Source of the DNA: Halosolutus halophilus
GTDB taxonomy: Archaea > Halobacteriota > Halobacteria > Halobacteriales > Natrialbaceae
NCBI RefSeq assembly: GCF_022869805.1
Contig: NZ_CP094974.1
Location: 1,984,001 to 2,048,000, forward strand
DNA length: 64,000 nt
Direction of reading: 5' to 3'
Under the pieces are notes generated by a model. That model was not told the DNA's origin. It saw only the letters and a program-made list of their open reading frames with translations, and did not search any database. Positions 52,058 to 60,870 of this stretch are shown here, in pieces. Position numbers and translations under genes: made by a program. Within the stretch, counting starts at the first letter, position 1; every line of letters starts with the position of its first letter.

Positions 52058-53857
52058 TCACAGGCCCCAGAAGAACGCGATACCGACGGTCGTCACGATC
52101 GCGAGCAGGAACTGGAGCGGGCCGCCAACGCGGACGAAGTCCCGGAACTGGTACTTTCCCGGTCCGTAGACGAAGAGGTTGGTCTGGTAGCCGACGGGCG
52201 TCATGAACGCCGTGCTGGCGGCGAAGGTCACCGCGAGGACGAACGCGAACGCGTTCGCGTCCAGTCGCGAGGCCACGTCGACGGCGACCGGGACGAGCAA
52301 CACGACGCTCGCCTGGTTGCTGACGACGTTGGTCATCAGGGCCGTCACCAGGTAGAACAGGCCGAGGACGGCGACCGCCGGCAGAACGTCCGCACTCGAG
52401 ACGACGAGCGCACCGAGGATATCCGCGCCGCCGGTCTCGGCCATCGCGTTCCCCAGCGGGATGACGCCCGCGAGCAGGAAAATGATGTCCCACTGGACGG
52501 ACTCGTAGGCCTCGGCCGGTTTGACGACGCCGGTCGCGAGCATCGTGAGGACGCCGGCCAGGGCGGAGACCATGATCGGCAACAGATCGATCGCGGCCAG
52601 TCCCACGACAGCGAGAATGACGCCGACCGCGATCGGCAGTTTCGAGCTTCGGAACTGCTGGAGCGCGAGATCGCCGGCGACGATGACGTTCGGATCGTCT
52701 GCGAGGCGGTCGACCGTCTCGGGCTCGGACTCGATGAGAAGCGCGTCTCCCGGCCGGAAGGTGAACTCTGACAGCCGTTCGTGGGTGATCTTGCCGCCGC
52801 GGCGAACGGCGAGCACTCGAGCCCGATAGGTGTCGGAGAAGCCGGCCGAGTCGATCGTCTCGCCGATCAGTTCCGACCCCGCCGTGAGGACGATCTCGAC
52901 GAGCGTCTGTTCCGGCGCGAGGGTCTCGAGGTCAGCTTCGGCGGTCACGCCGGGAACGAGGTCGACCCCGTCGACGTCGAGCAACGTCTGGAGCGCGTCG
53001 TCGGTGAGTCGGACCGTGTAGACGTCGTCGCTCTGGACGGTCGTCGACAGCGGGGGCGAGGAGACGTACCGATCGTTCCGGATGAGCTGGGTGACCTCGG
53101 CCTCGAAGTCGACCTCCTCGAGGGCGTCTCGAATCGTCGTGCCGATCACCGGCGAGTGCTCGCGAACGACGAGTTCCGTGAGGAACTCCTCTTTCGCCGT
53201 CGTCTCTCGCTCGCTTCGCGGCGTCACGTGCGACGGAGTGAGCCAGTTGCCGACCGTGAGCAGGTACGCCGAACCGACGACGAACACGACGACGCCGAGG
53301 TGGGTAAACTCGAACATCGAGAAGGGCCGATCGATGTACTGCGCGGAGAGACTGCTCGCGACGAGGTTGGTGGAGGTACCGATGAGGGTGAGCATGCCGC
53401 CGAACATCGACGCGTACGACAGGGGCAAGAGGAGCTTCGAGGGGGAGGTTCCGTTCTCGTGGGCGAGGTCGTTGACCATCGGCACCAGCACGGCGACCGC
53501 GGCCGTGTTGTTGATCAGTCCCGACAGCGGCCCGACGATGCCGATCGTCGCGCCGAGTTGCCTGTATTCGTTCGTGCCGGTGTACGACGCGATGGTCTGC
53601 TGGAGGCGCTGAATCAGGCCGGTCCGGCGAACCCCCTCGCTCAGAATCATCATCGAGAGGATCGTGACCGTCGCGGGGTTCGAGAATCCCGCCACGCCGT
53701 CGCTCGGCGAGACGCCCGTCCACGGACCGAGTACCATCAGGCTGACCATGATCCCGATCGCCGTGACGTCGATAGGGACTGGCTCGGTGACGAACAACAC
53801 GAGCGCCACGAAGATGATCAGAAAGACCAACAGTGCCCCAGTCGTCAGCGCGGCCAT
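52058..53857 (-). CDS. SLC13-type permease with two RCK-C domains
   Basis: A 599-residue anion/dicarboxylate permease. The membrane half starts LLVFLIIFVALVLFVTEPVP and includes the SNT-like motifs TLIGTSTNLVASSLSAQYID and NVVSNQASVVLLVPVAVDVA. In the middle are two TrkA-C (RCK-C) repeats, about residues 215-300 and 305-390 (VVREHSPVIGTTIRDALEEV; VEIVLTAGSELIGETIDSAG), which in this family bind a ligand and gate transport. Substrate (sulfate, citrate, dicarboxylate) cannot be decided. Confidence 0.92.
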   Translation of the reverse strand: MAALTTGALLVFLIIFVALVLFVTEPVPIDVTAIGIMVSLMVLGPWTGVSPSDGVAGFSNPATVTILSMMILSEGVRRTGLIQRLQQTIASYTGTNEYRQLGATIGIVGPLSGLINNTAAVAVLVPMVNDLAHENGTSPSKLLLPLSYASMFGGMLTLIGTSTNLVASSLSAQYIDRPFSMFEFTHLGVVVFVVGSAYLLTVGNWLTPSHVTPRSERETTAKEEFLTELVVREHSPVIGTTIRDALEEVDFEAEVTQLIRNDRYVSSPPLSTTVQSDDVYTVRLTDDALQTLLDVDGVDLVPGVTAEADLETLAPEQTLVEIVLTAGSELIGETIDSAGFSDTYRARVLAVRRGGKITHERLSEFTFRPGDALLIESEPETVDRLADDPNVIVAGDLALQQFRSSKLPIAVGVILAVVGLAAIDLLPIMVSALAGVLTMLATGVVKPAEAYESVQWDIIFLLAGVIPLGNAMAETGGADILGALVVSSADVLPAVAVLGLFYLVTALMTNVVSNQASVVLLVPVAVDVASRLDANAFAFVLAVTFAASTAFMTPVGYQTNLFVYGPGKYQFRDFVRVGGPLQFLLAIVTTVGIAFFWGL

Positions 53858-54061
53858 CCGGTTGCGCGTACTTCCGGAGCGATTGTCAAATAACCCCCGT
53901 CACGTCTCGCCGGGCGCCCGACGCACCGGATCGCGATCGTCGGGCGGTCCCGACGCACCGGATTGTGATCGTCGAGCGCCCATATCGGTCGCCGTCGATG
54001 GCCCATCCCGGAGCCCCCGTCGATTCGGTACACATACCTGCCTTCGGTAGAACCATTACCT

Positions 54062-54796
54062 ATGACGGACGGTGCGATCGTCGTCGGCGCGTCCTCGGGG
54101 ATCGGCGAAGCGCTCGCCCGGGAACTCGCCGACGAGGGGTACGAGGTCGGCCTGGCGGCGCGACGCACCGAGCGACTGACGGAGATCGGTGCCGAGTTGC
54201 CGACGATGGCCTACGTCGCGACGATGGACGTGACCGATACCCAGGACGCCCGCGAGGGGTTTTTCGAACTGGTGGACGCGATGCAGTCGGTCGATCTCGT
54301 CGTCATCAGTGCCGGGGTGGGCTGCGCGAACTACGACCTCGACTGGGAACCGGAACGCCGGACGATCGACGTCAACGTGCGCGGGTTTACGGCGATCGCG
54401 ACGGCCGCGATGGAGTACTTCGAGAAGGAGAACCTGGCGAGCAAAACGGACGGCCACCTCGTGGGAATCTCGTCCGTCGCCGCCCACTTCGGTAACGGCG
54501 GTACGCCGGCGTACAACGCCTCGAAGGCGTTCGTCTCGACCTATCTCGAGGGCCTGCGAAACCGCCAGCGCGGTGTCGGTTCGGACGTGACGATCACGAC
54601 GATCGAACCCGGATTCGTCGACACCGGCATGTCCATGGGCACGTTCTGGGAGTGCTCGCCCGAGACGGCGGCGAAACAGATCGCCCGCGCGATCGAGATG
54701 CGGCGGGAGCACGCGTACGTAACCCGGCGCTGGCGACTCGTCGCGTGGACGCTTGACCTGCTACCAGAGTTCGTCCTCCGGCGTGTCCTTCCGTGA
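54062..54796 (+). CDS. Short-chain dehydrogenase/reductase
   Basis: A 244-residue NAD(P)-dependent oxidoreductase. The Rossmann motif is AIVVGASSGIGEALARELAD; DVT lies in MDVTDTQDAREG; NAG-type ISAGVGCANYD; catalytic serine in LVGISSVAAHFGNGG; and the tyrosine-lysine pair in PAYNASKAF. An arginine pair after the first strand (AARRTERL) favours NADP. Substrate unknown. Between two convergent-divergent membrane and RNA genes, apparently monocistronic. Confidence 0.93.
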   Translation: MTDGAIVVGASSGIGEALARELADEGYEVGLAARRTERLTEIGAELPTMAYVATMDVTDTQDAREGFFELVDAMQSVDLVVISAGVGCANYDLDWEPERRTIDVNVRGFTAIATAAMEYFEKENLASKTDGHLVGISSVAAHFGNGGTPAYNASKAFVSTYLEGLRNRQRGVGSDVTITTIEPGFVDTGMSMGTFWECSPETAAKQIARAIEMRREHAYVTRRWRLVAWTLDLLPEFVLRRVLP

Positions 54797-54863
54797 CCTC
54801 GGCCCGCAGATATAGCCGTGGGCGTTCTCCCGTCCCCGTACGATCCGTCCCCGAATTCGAGAG

Positions 54864-57179
54864 TTACTCCCCGGCGAACCGATCGCGGACCGCGAGCGCC
54901 GCGTCCGTTCCGTAGCGATCGACCAGCGGGCAACAGGCCTCGCCGAGGGCGCGCATACACTGCCCGGATGAGGGATAATCGAGGCGATCGGCGACCGTCG
55001 GCCACTCGCGTCCCTGCAGGGCCCGGAGGACGAGCAGTCGTTCCTCGCGTGCCGTCAGGTCGATCGAATCGGGGTCCTCAGTCAGATATCGGACGACCAG
55101 CGATCGGAACGGGCCGGGGTTCACGTCGAACAGTCCGGGTCCGTAGGCGGCGCCGGCGACGACGCGCCACTCGTGATCGGACAGGTCGAGCGGCGGGGTC
55201 GCGTCGACGCTCCGGAGGACTGCGCGGGCCACGTCCGGGTCCAGATCGGCGAGCGAATCCGAGCAGACGGCGGCGAACCGGCGGGCGAACCGGTCGGCGT
55301 GGCGATCGTGGAGCGCTCGACCGTCGTCGCTCGTGGGCGCGAGCATGAGCGCGGAGTACTCGCCGCTGGCGTCGTTGCGCGTCGTCGAGACGTGGATCGT
55401 GCCGTACCCGTTTTCGTTCCAGAACCGCAAGAGGCCGGGCGTGGCCCCGAACCCGGTTCCGAGCCAGTCGACGTCGTCGGCGAACTCCGTCCGGATCTCC
55501 GCGAGCAGTCGCGATCCGAGTCCGCGCGATCGCGCGACGTGGTGGGTCGCGATCCGAACGATCCGGAGTCCCGCAGGATCGCCCGCCGCCTCGTCTCGCA
55601 ACTGGCTCGTGAGCACGTCGGGGAGCATGTTCCCGCGGACGCGACCGCCCTCGTACATCGCCGATCGCGTCTCGCTCGCGAGGTTCCCCTCGCGGGCCAG
55701 CAGTGCGACGCTGACGACGTGATCGTCGTGGACCAGCGCCCGCGCCTCGAGGTTCGGAGCGTCGAGGAGTCTGGCGAGATCGTTGGGTTCGGTCCGGTAG
55801 TGGGCGAGCACCAGGAGTCCGAAGGCCTCCCGCAGCAGGGTTTCGTCGGCCAGGAGCGCGTCCGGATCGATCCGGCGGTACTCGATCGCGTCCGAGTCGG
55901 GTTTCGCGTCCGCGACGAGCGGCTCCACGGGCGGTCTGGCGTCGAGCAACAGGGCGCGAAACGCCCAGACCTCGATCGGATCCCCCGCAGCGTAGCGGAT
56001 CGGCACCGACATCGTGCAGTCGGTGACCGCGTGATCGCTCGCCGCGAGCCGATCGCGAAAGCGGACCGAGAACCCGCGACCGGCGCCCTCGTAACCGTGG
56101 ATCGTCGTCGCGAACGCGATGCAGTCGGCGTCGAGCAACGATCCGAGCGTCGCGACCGGCAGTGCGGCCGCCTCGTCGACGACGACGACGTCGGCACGCT
56201 CCAGTCGATCGACGGCCTCGTCAGGATCGCGAAACCGGACCCGCCCGCCGGTACTCGTCTCGATCGACTTCGGTTCGGTGGTCGTCGCGACGTCGAGCGT
56301 CTCGCAGAGTTCGCCCGCGCGATCCAACACCTCTCGCGCGTTCCGGAACTGGGGTGCGGTGACGAGCACGTCTCGGCCGTCGGCGGCGAACGCCCCCGCC
56401 GCGAGTCCGGCCGCGCTCGACTTGCCGCGGCCTCGATCGGCCTCGAGGACGACGGCCTGTGGGTCCCCGGACTGTCGATCGGTTGTCCCGATGCCGTCCT
56501 CGTCGACGGCCAGCGATTCGAACGCGGCGACGGCCTCGGCCTGATCGGCAGTGAGGCAGGCCTCGTAGGCGGCGGCCGGGAACCGGTGGTCGTCGGGGGC
56601 GGCGATCGAGGTCGATTCAGCGGCCAGGCGGGGGGCAGGCCGGGTGAGTCCGTCGTCTTCGATCGCGCCGGCGTCGCAGTCGACGATCGCGATTCCGCGA
56701 TGTGCGCAGAGGGTCTCGACGAGACGGCGGCGAAACCGACCCGTCACGTCCGACAGCGAAAACGGGGGCACGGCCAGCGACTCGTCGAACCCGTCGCGCC
56801 GATCGGGCCACGCGTCGAGCGGCGGCGTCAGGAGGACGAGCAGGCCGCCACCGTCGACGGTGCCGACGAGTTTCCCGAGGGCGTTGGGCCGGAGTTCCGC
56901 GTGGGTGTCGATCGCCACGACGTCTCTCGTCGTCCCGAGCAGGTCGCCGGCGTGCGACTGGGGGACCTGCTCGCAGCGAAGTCGATCGTCGGGGCCGACC
57001 AGCGTCGTCCGCGTGATCGGGACCGACAGACCGTCGAGGACGGCCTCCAGGGCGTCGTAGCCCCGGTCGCGATCGCCCGCGAGGACGAGCAGTCGGCGCT
57101 CGTTCGATCGGCGCGCTTCGTGCCGGAGTTCGCGGGCGAGTTCGAGGACGGCCGCGTCCGCGTCCGAATCCGCGTCCAT
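54864..57179 (-). CDS. tmcA: tRNA(Met) cytidine acetyltransferase TmcA (NAT10/Kre33 family)
   Basis: A 771-residue enzyme that makes N4-acetylcytidine in tRNA and, in archaea, rRNA. Order: N-terminal DUF1726-like region, RecD-like ATPase with Walker A LEADRGRGKSSAAGLAAGAF and Walker B VVVDEAAALPVATL, GNAT acetyltransferase domain with IATHHVARSRGLGSRLLAEI, and a C-terminal tRNA-binding region ending with the GREWPTVADRLDYPSSGQCM segment. The ATG at 57177-57179 (MDADSD) was chosen; the frame upstream is unrelated and runs past a stop-free stretch. Confidence 0.94.
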   Translation of the reverse strand: MDADSDADAAVLELARELRHEARRSNERRLLVLAGDRDRGYDALEAVLDGLSVPITRTTLVGPDDRLRCEQVPQSHAGDLLGTTRDVVAIDTHAELRPNALGKLVGTVDGGGLLVLLTPPLDAWPDRRDGFDESLAVPPFSLSDVTGRFRRRLVETLCAHRGIAIVDCDAGAIEDDGLTRPAPRLAAESTSIAAPDDHRFPAAAYEACLTADQAEAVAAFESLAVDEDGIGTTDRQSGDPQAVVLEADRGRGKSSAAGLAAGAFAADGRDVLVTAPQFRNAREVLDRAGELCETLDVATTTEPKSIETSTGGRVRFRDPDEAVDRLERADVVVVDEAAALPVATLGSLLDADCIAFATTIHGYEGAGRGFSVRFRDRLAASDHAVTDCTMSVPIRYAAGDPIEVWAFRALLLDARPPVEPLVADAKPDSDAIEYRRIDPDALLADETLLREAFGLLVLAHYRTEPNDLARLLDAPNLEARALVHDDHVVSVALLAREGNLASETRSAMYEGGRVRGNMLPDVLTSQLRDEAAGDPAGLRIVRIATHHVARSRGLGSRLLAEIRTEFADDVDWLGTGFGATPGLLRFWNENGYGTIHVSTTRNDASGEYSALMLAPTSDDGRALHDRHADRFARRFAAVCSDSLADLDPDVARAVLRSVDATPPLDLSDHEWRVVAGAAYGPGLFDVNPGPFRSLVVRYLTEDPDSIDLTAREERLLVLRALQGREWPTVADRLDYPSSGQCMRALGEACCPLVDRYGTDAALAVRDRFAGE

Positions 57180-57380
57180 ACGTCTGCCTTGGGAACTCGA
57201 GCGTAATAGCGGTGTTCGATATCCGCGGCGGCCATGGCGCGCAGGGCACGTGTGGGTTCTCTTCGGACGTTCCTGTGACCACTGAACCGGGGGATACTCC
57301 TCGTCGGTCGTTCCCCCAAATTGGGAATCAATTTGTAGTTTCTTATACAATTGGTGTCGAACGACGATACGTGAGTGACC

Positions 57381-58994
57381 ATGACTTCCGACGCTGACGA
57401 CAGTGGTGTCCGACGGCAACCGGACGGTACCGATCGAGCGGCCTACTTCGTGGGCGGCGGAATCGCGTCCCTTGCTGGGGCCGCGTTTTTGGTTCGTGAC
57501 GGGGAGATGCCCGGTGAGAACGTTACCGTCCTCGAAAAGTTGGACGTGATGGGCGGTGCACTCGACGGCTCCGGATCGCCGGAAGAGGGATACGTCATCC
57601 GCGGCGGCCGGATGTTGAACTATCCGACCTACGAGTGTACGTGGGATCTGCTGGAGTCGATCCCCTCGCTCGAAGACCGCGACAGGTCGATCAAGGACGT
57701 GATGGACGAGTTCAACGAACGGAACCCGACGTACGCGGTAGCGAGGTTGATGGGTGAGGATCAGAAGGTACTGGACGTCTCGTCGTACGGCTTGGAGATG
57801 GAGCACCGACTCTCGCTGTTGCAACTCGTCCTCACGCCCGAGACGCGACTGGGGGACACGCGGATCGAGGAGTGGTTCTCCGAGTCGTTCTTCGAGACGA
57901 CGCTCTGGTACATCTGGGCGACGACGTTCGCCTTCCAGCCGTGGCACAGCGTCGCGGAAATGCGCCGGTACATGCACCGCTTCATGCACGAGTTCCCCCG
58001 GCTACACACGCTGGAGGGCATCGACCGGACCAAGTACAACCAGTACGACTCGATGGTGCGTCCCATCCGGCGGTGGCTCGAAGAGCACGGCGTCGAGTTC
58101 CGGAGCGGCTGTGAAGTGACGGATCTGGACATCGCGCCCGCCCGGGCCGGCAAGACGGTCGAGACGATCCACTACGAGTCCGACGGAACGGCCGAAACGA
58201 TCGACGTCGAGCCGAACGACCTCGTCTTCGTGACGAACGGGTCGATGACCGACGGATCGGACCTCGGATCGATGACGGACTCGCCCGACCTGAACACGAC
58301 GGGTGCCTCCTTCGAGCTATGGAAGAACATCGTCGAGGACCATCCGGAGTTCGGATCGCCGTCGGCGTTCGCCGACCACGTCCAGGAGACGAAGTGGCCA
58401 TCCTACACGGTCACACTCGACGAGCCGGACCTGCTCGAACACATCGTCGAGGTTACCGGTGAAGAACCCGGGAACGGACTGATCACGTTCACCGAATCGA
58501 ACTGGCTGATGTCGATCGTCGTCGCCGCTCAGCCCCACTTTGCGAACCAGCCCGACGACGTGAAGGTCTTCTGGGGATACGGCCTCTTCCCCGAAGAAGA
58601 AGGAAACCACGTGGAGAAGAAAATGGAGAACTGTACGGGCGAAGAGATCCTCGAGGAACTCTGTTACCACCTCGGCTACCTCGACGAACTGCCGTCAGTC
58701 CTCGAGGACGCGAACTGCATTCCCTGCAACATGCCGTTCATCACGAGCCAGTTCATGCCGCGAACCCCTGGCGATCGACCGGACGTCGTCCCGGCGGGAT
58801 CGAACAACCTCGCGTTCATCGGTCAGTTCGCGGAGGTTCCCGAAGACGTGGTGTTCACCGTCGAGTACTCGGTCCGATCCGCCATGATGGCGGTCTACGA
58901 ACAGCTCGATATCGAGGACGAGGTACCGCCGATCAGCGCCCACCAGTACGAGCCGGACGTACTGATAGACGTCGGAAAAGCCGCGTTCAGGTAG
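57381..58994 (+). CDS. Oleate hydratase-like flavoprotein (MCRA family)
   Basis: A 537-residue FAD protein resembling oleate hydratases, which add water to cis-9/10 double bonds. Seen: AYFVGGGIASLAGAAFLVRD (dinucleotide fold), TVLEKLDVMGGALDGSG, the flavin region YVIRGGRMLNYPTYECTWDL, and WYIWATTFAFQPWHSVAEMR. Length fits the smaller members of the family (about 535-590). Haloarchaea do not make fatty acids as main lipids, so a role in detoxifying or using external unsaturated fatty acids is likely. A GTG two codons upstream (57375) is an alternative start. Confidence 0.9.
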   Translation: MTSDADDSGVRRQPDGTDRAAYFVGGGIASLAGAAFLVRDGEMPGENVTVLEKLDVMGGALDGSGSPEEGYVIRGGRMLNYPTYECTWDLLESIPSLEDRDRSIKDVMDEFNERNPTYAVARLMGEDQKVLDVSSYGLEMEHRLSLLQLVLTPETRLGDTRIEEWFSESFFETTLWYIWATTFAFQPWHSVAEMRRYMHRFMHEFPRLHTLEGIDRTKYNQYDSMVRPIRRWLEEHGVEFRSGCEVTDLDIAPARAGKTVETIHYESDGTAETIDVEPNDLVFVTNGSMTDGSDLGSMTDSPDLNTTGASFELWKNIVEDHPEFGSPSAFADHVQETKWPSYTVTLDEPDLLEHIVEVTGEEPGNGLITFTESNWLMSIVVAAQPHFANQPDDVKVFWGYGLFPEEEGNHVEKKMENCTGEEILEELCYHLGYLDELPSVLEDANCIPCNMPFITSQFMPRTPGDRPDVVPAGSNNLAFIGQFAEVPEDVVFTVEYSVRSAMMAVYEQLDIEDEVPPISAHQYEPDVLIDVGKAAFR

Positions 58995-59078
58995 CCGGCG
59001 GGTCGCCGATCCCGCCGACTCCCGACTGACCGTCTCACCCGTGCGGAACCGTCGCACAGCCCCGACCGTTTGAACACG

Positions 59079-59086
59079 CTTTTAAG
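59079..59086 (+). promoter_or_regulatory. TATA box of the rpl7ae operon
   Basis: CTTTTAAG (in CGCTTTTAAGGG) predicts transcription start near 59108-59112, just before the first base of the structured leader at 59114. Confidence 0.6.
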
Positions 59087-59113
59087 GGGGGCAGCGCTAC
59101 TGACGTAGTACAC

Positions 59114-59221
59114 CCTACGCGGGGTTGATGATGCTCCTAGCCTCACAGGACTTCCGCCGGATTCTACTCGGCCCGGGGACCCAGACCTCGGACGGCAGGG
59201 GAGCGCGAGCCCACGCGTAGG
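59114..59221 (+). ncRNA. Kink-turn-like leader of rpl7ae
   Basis: Helix I pairs CCTACGCG (59114-59121) with CGCGTAGG (59214-59221) and, after a bulged A at 59213, GGG (59122-59124) with CCC (59210-59212). An asymmetric loop follows: TTGATGAT (59125-59132) opposite GCGAG (59205-59209). Helix II pairs GCTCC (59133-59137) with GGAGC (59200-59204). UGAUGA facing GA allows tandem sheared G-A pairs, as in box C/D-type kink-turns that L7Ae binds. The last paired base touches the Shine-Dalgarno GGAGAGGTGA (59220-59229), so binding could block translation of L7Ae itself. Confidence 0.6.
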
Positions 59222-59236
59222 AGAGGTGAACAACCA

Positions 59237-59599
59237 ATGTCAGTCTACGTCACAACCGACATCCCAGCCGACCTCGCAGACGACGCCCTCGAGGCGCTCG
59301 AGGTCGCCCGAGACACCGGACGCGTAAAGAAAGGAACCAACGAAACGACGAAAGCGATCGAGCGCGGCAACGCCGACCTCGTCTACGTCGCCGAAGACGT
59401 CTCTCCCGAGGAGATCGTCATGCACCTCCCCGACCTCGCGGAGGAGAAGGGAATTCCCGTCGTCTTCATCGAGACCCAGGACGACGTCGGCCACGCCGCC
59501 GGCCTCGAGGTCGGTTCGGCCGCTGCAGCGATCGTCGACGCCGGCGAGGCCGAAGGCGACGTCGAGGATATCGCCGACAAGGTCGAGGACCTCGACTGA
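59237..59599 (+). CDS. rpl7ae: Large-subunit ribosomal protein L7Ae
   Basis: A 120-residue kink-turn-binding protein that serves in the ribosome, box C/D and H/ACA RNPs and RNase P. Seen: [20 protein letters not shown] (RNA-binding helix), [20 protein letters not shown], and [20 protein letters not shown] with the selectivity loop. Start has a Shine-Dalgarno site, unlike most genes here, and a structured leader in front. First gene of rpl7ae-rps28e-rpl24e-ndk. Confidence 0.98.
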   Translation: MSVYVTTDIPADLADDALEALEVARDTGRVKKGTNETTKAIERGNADLVYVAEDVSPEEIVMHLPDLAEEKGIPVVFIETQDDVGHAAGLEVGSAAAAIVDAGEAEGDVEDIADKVEDLD

Positions 59600-59610
59600 G
59601 GTGATTAGAG

Positions 59611-59835
59611 ATGAGTGCTGAAGAGGAAGAAAGCGGCTCTACGCCCGCCGAGGTCATCGAGATCGTCGGCAAGACCGGCATGCACGGCGAGGCCATGCAG
59701 GTCAAGTGCCGAATCAAGGAGGGCGAGAACCAGGGACGCATCATCACCCGAAACTGCCTCGGGCCGGTCCGCGAGGGGGACGTACTCCAGCTCCGCGAGA
59801 CCGCCCGCGAGGCCGACTCCATCGGAGGACAATAA
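59611..59835 (+). CDS. rps28e: Small-subunit ribosomal protein S28e (eS28)
   Basis: A 74-residue protein at the mRNA exit of the 30S. Seen: [40 protein letters not shown] and the closing [20 protein letters not shown]. One base shared with the rpl24e start. Confidence 0.97.
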   Translation: MSAEEEESGSTPAEVIEIVGKTGMHGEAMQVKCRIKEGENQGRIITRNCLGPVREGDVLQLRETAREADSIGGQ

Positions 59836-60233
59836 TGGTCGAGAAACGAACCTGCGACTACACCGGGGAAGAGATCGAACCCGGCACGGGTATCATGTAC
59901 GTCCGCAACGACGGTACCGTGCTCCACTTCGTCGACTCGAAGGCGGAGAAAAACTACAAGCTCGGTCGCGAACCGCGCGATCTCGAGTGGACCGAGGAGG
60001 GCCGTCGCGGCAAGGGGCCGGCCCAGGCCGAGACGCCCGTCGACGAGGAAACCGATCGGACCGAACAGGTCGAGACCGACGAGGACCTCGAAACCGAGTC
60101 TGAAACGGTCGACAAAGACGAGGAAGACGTGCCAGCCGGGGACGAAACCGTCGACGAGGCCGAAGAGGCTGACGAGGTCGACGAGGCCGAAGAAGCCGAA
60201 GAAGCCGAAGAAGCCGAAGAGGCCGAACAATGA
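59835..60233 (+). CDS. rpl24e: Ribosomal protein L24e (eL24) lacking zinc ligands, with acidic tail
   Basis: A 132-residue protein. The core [20 protein letters not shown] and [20 protein letters not shown] is clearly L24e, but the zinc site is lost: the family pattern C-x2-C ... FCSSKC appears as C-D-Y-T ... F-V-D-S-K-A, leaving one cysteine. After residue 62 comes a 70-residue acidic tail ending in repeats of Glu-Glu-Ala (near-identical GCCGAAGAA units). Usual archaeal L24e is about 55-70 residues. Stop overlaps the ndk start (ATGA). Confidence 0.95.
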   Translation: MVEKRTCDYTGEEIEPGTGIMYVRNDGTVLHFVDSKAEKNYKLGREPRDLEWTEEGRRGKGPAQAETPVDEETDRTEQVETDEDLETESETVDKDEEDVPAGDETVDEAEEADEVDEAEEAEEAEEAEEAEQ

Positions 60234-60694
60234 CCGATCACGAGCGCACGTTCGTGATGGTCAAGCCCGACGCATTCGCGCGCGGACTCGTGGGCGATGT
60301 CGTCTCCCGCCTCGAGGAGCGCGGGCTCAAACTCGTCGCGATCAAGATCGAGAACATGCCCCGCGAACGGGCCGAGGAACACTACAGCGAGCACGAGGAC
60401 AAGCCGTTCTACGACGACCTCGTCGACTTCATCACCTCCGGTCCGGTCGTCCCGATGGTCTGGGAGGGCCAGGACGCCACGCGCCAGGTCCGCCGGATGA
60501 TCGGCGCGACCGACCCGCTCGAGGCCGACCCCGGCACGATCCGGGGCGACTACGCGCTCGACCTCGGACGGAACGTCGTCCACGCGGCCGATCACGAGGA
60601 CGAGGGAGCCAACGAACGCGAGATCGCGATCCACTTCGACGAAGACGAGTTGATCGACTACGATCAACACGACGGCGCGTGGCTGTACGAGTAG
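60230..60694 (+). CDS. ndk: Nucleoside diphosphate kinase
   Basis: A 154-residue enzyme exchanging gamma-phosphates among nucleotides. Start [40 protein letters not shown], and the active-site histidine in [20 protein letters not shown]. Conserved as the last gene after rpl24e in archaea. Confidence 0.98.
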   Translation: MTDHERTFVMVKPDAFARGLVGDVVSRLEERGLKLVAIKIENMPRERAEEHYSEHEDKPFYDDLVDFITSGPVVPMVWEGQDATRQVRRMIGATDPLEADPGTIRGDYALDLGRNVVHAADHEDEGANEREIAIHFDEDELIDYDQHDGAWLYE

Positions 60695-60717
60695 CGGCCC
60701 GCCTCGGCCGTCGCGTC

Positions 60718-60730
60718 TATTTTGTGGTTT
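60718..60730 (+). terminator. T-rich stretch after ndk
   Basis: TATTTTGTGGTTT starts 24 bases after the ndk stop, behind a short GGCC-type stem. T-rich runs like this end archaeal transcripts; the assignment is by position and composition only. Confidence 0.35.
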
Positions 60731-60870
60731 CGGCGGCGACGTAGCCGATGGTGTGCCGTATCGCGGCGGCACCGCCGCGAGATAATGTTAAATTTCTAAC
60801 AAATCACCGAAAGAACCAGTCATTCAAGTAGGATGCCTGTCTACCCCGAACCGGAGCGCAGGACCGAGAG

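Noticed and set aside
54864-57989. TmcA as a 1041-residue protein
   Set aside because: The added 270 N-terminal residues are antisense to the oleate hydratase-like gene; the family start fits ATG 57177-57179.
59114-59221. Independent box C/D guide RNA instead of a leader
   Set aside because: The D-side sequence is GCGA rather than CUGA, and the structure abuts the ribosome-binding site of rpl7ae; a leader is simpler, though a guide RNA is not excluded.
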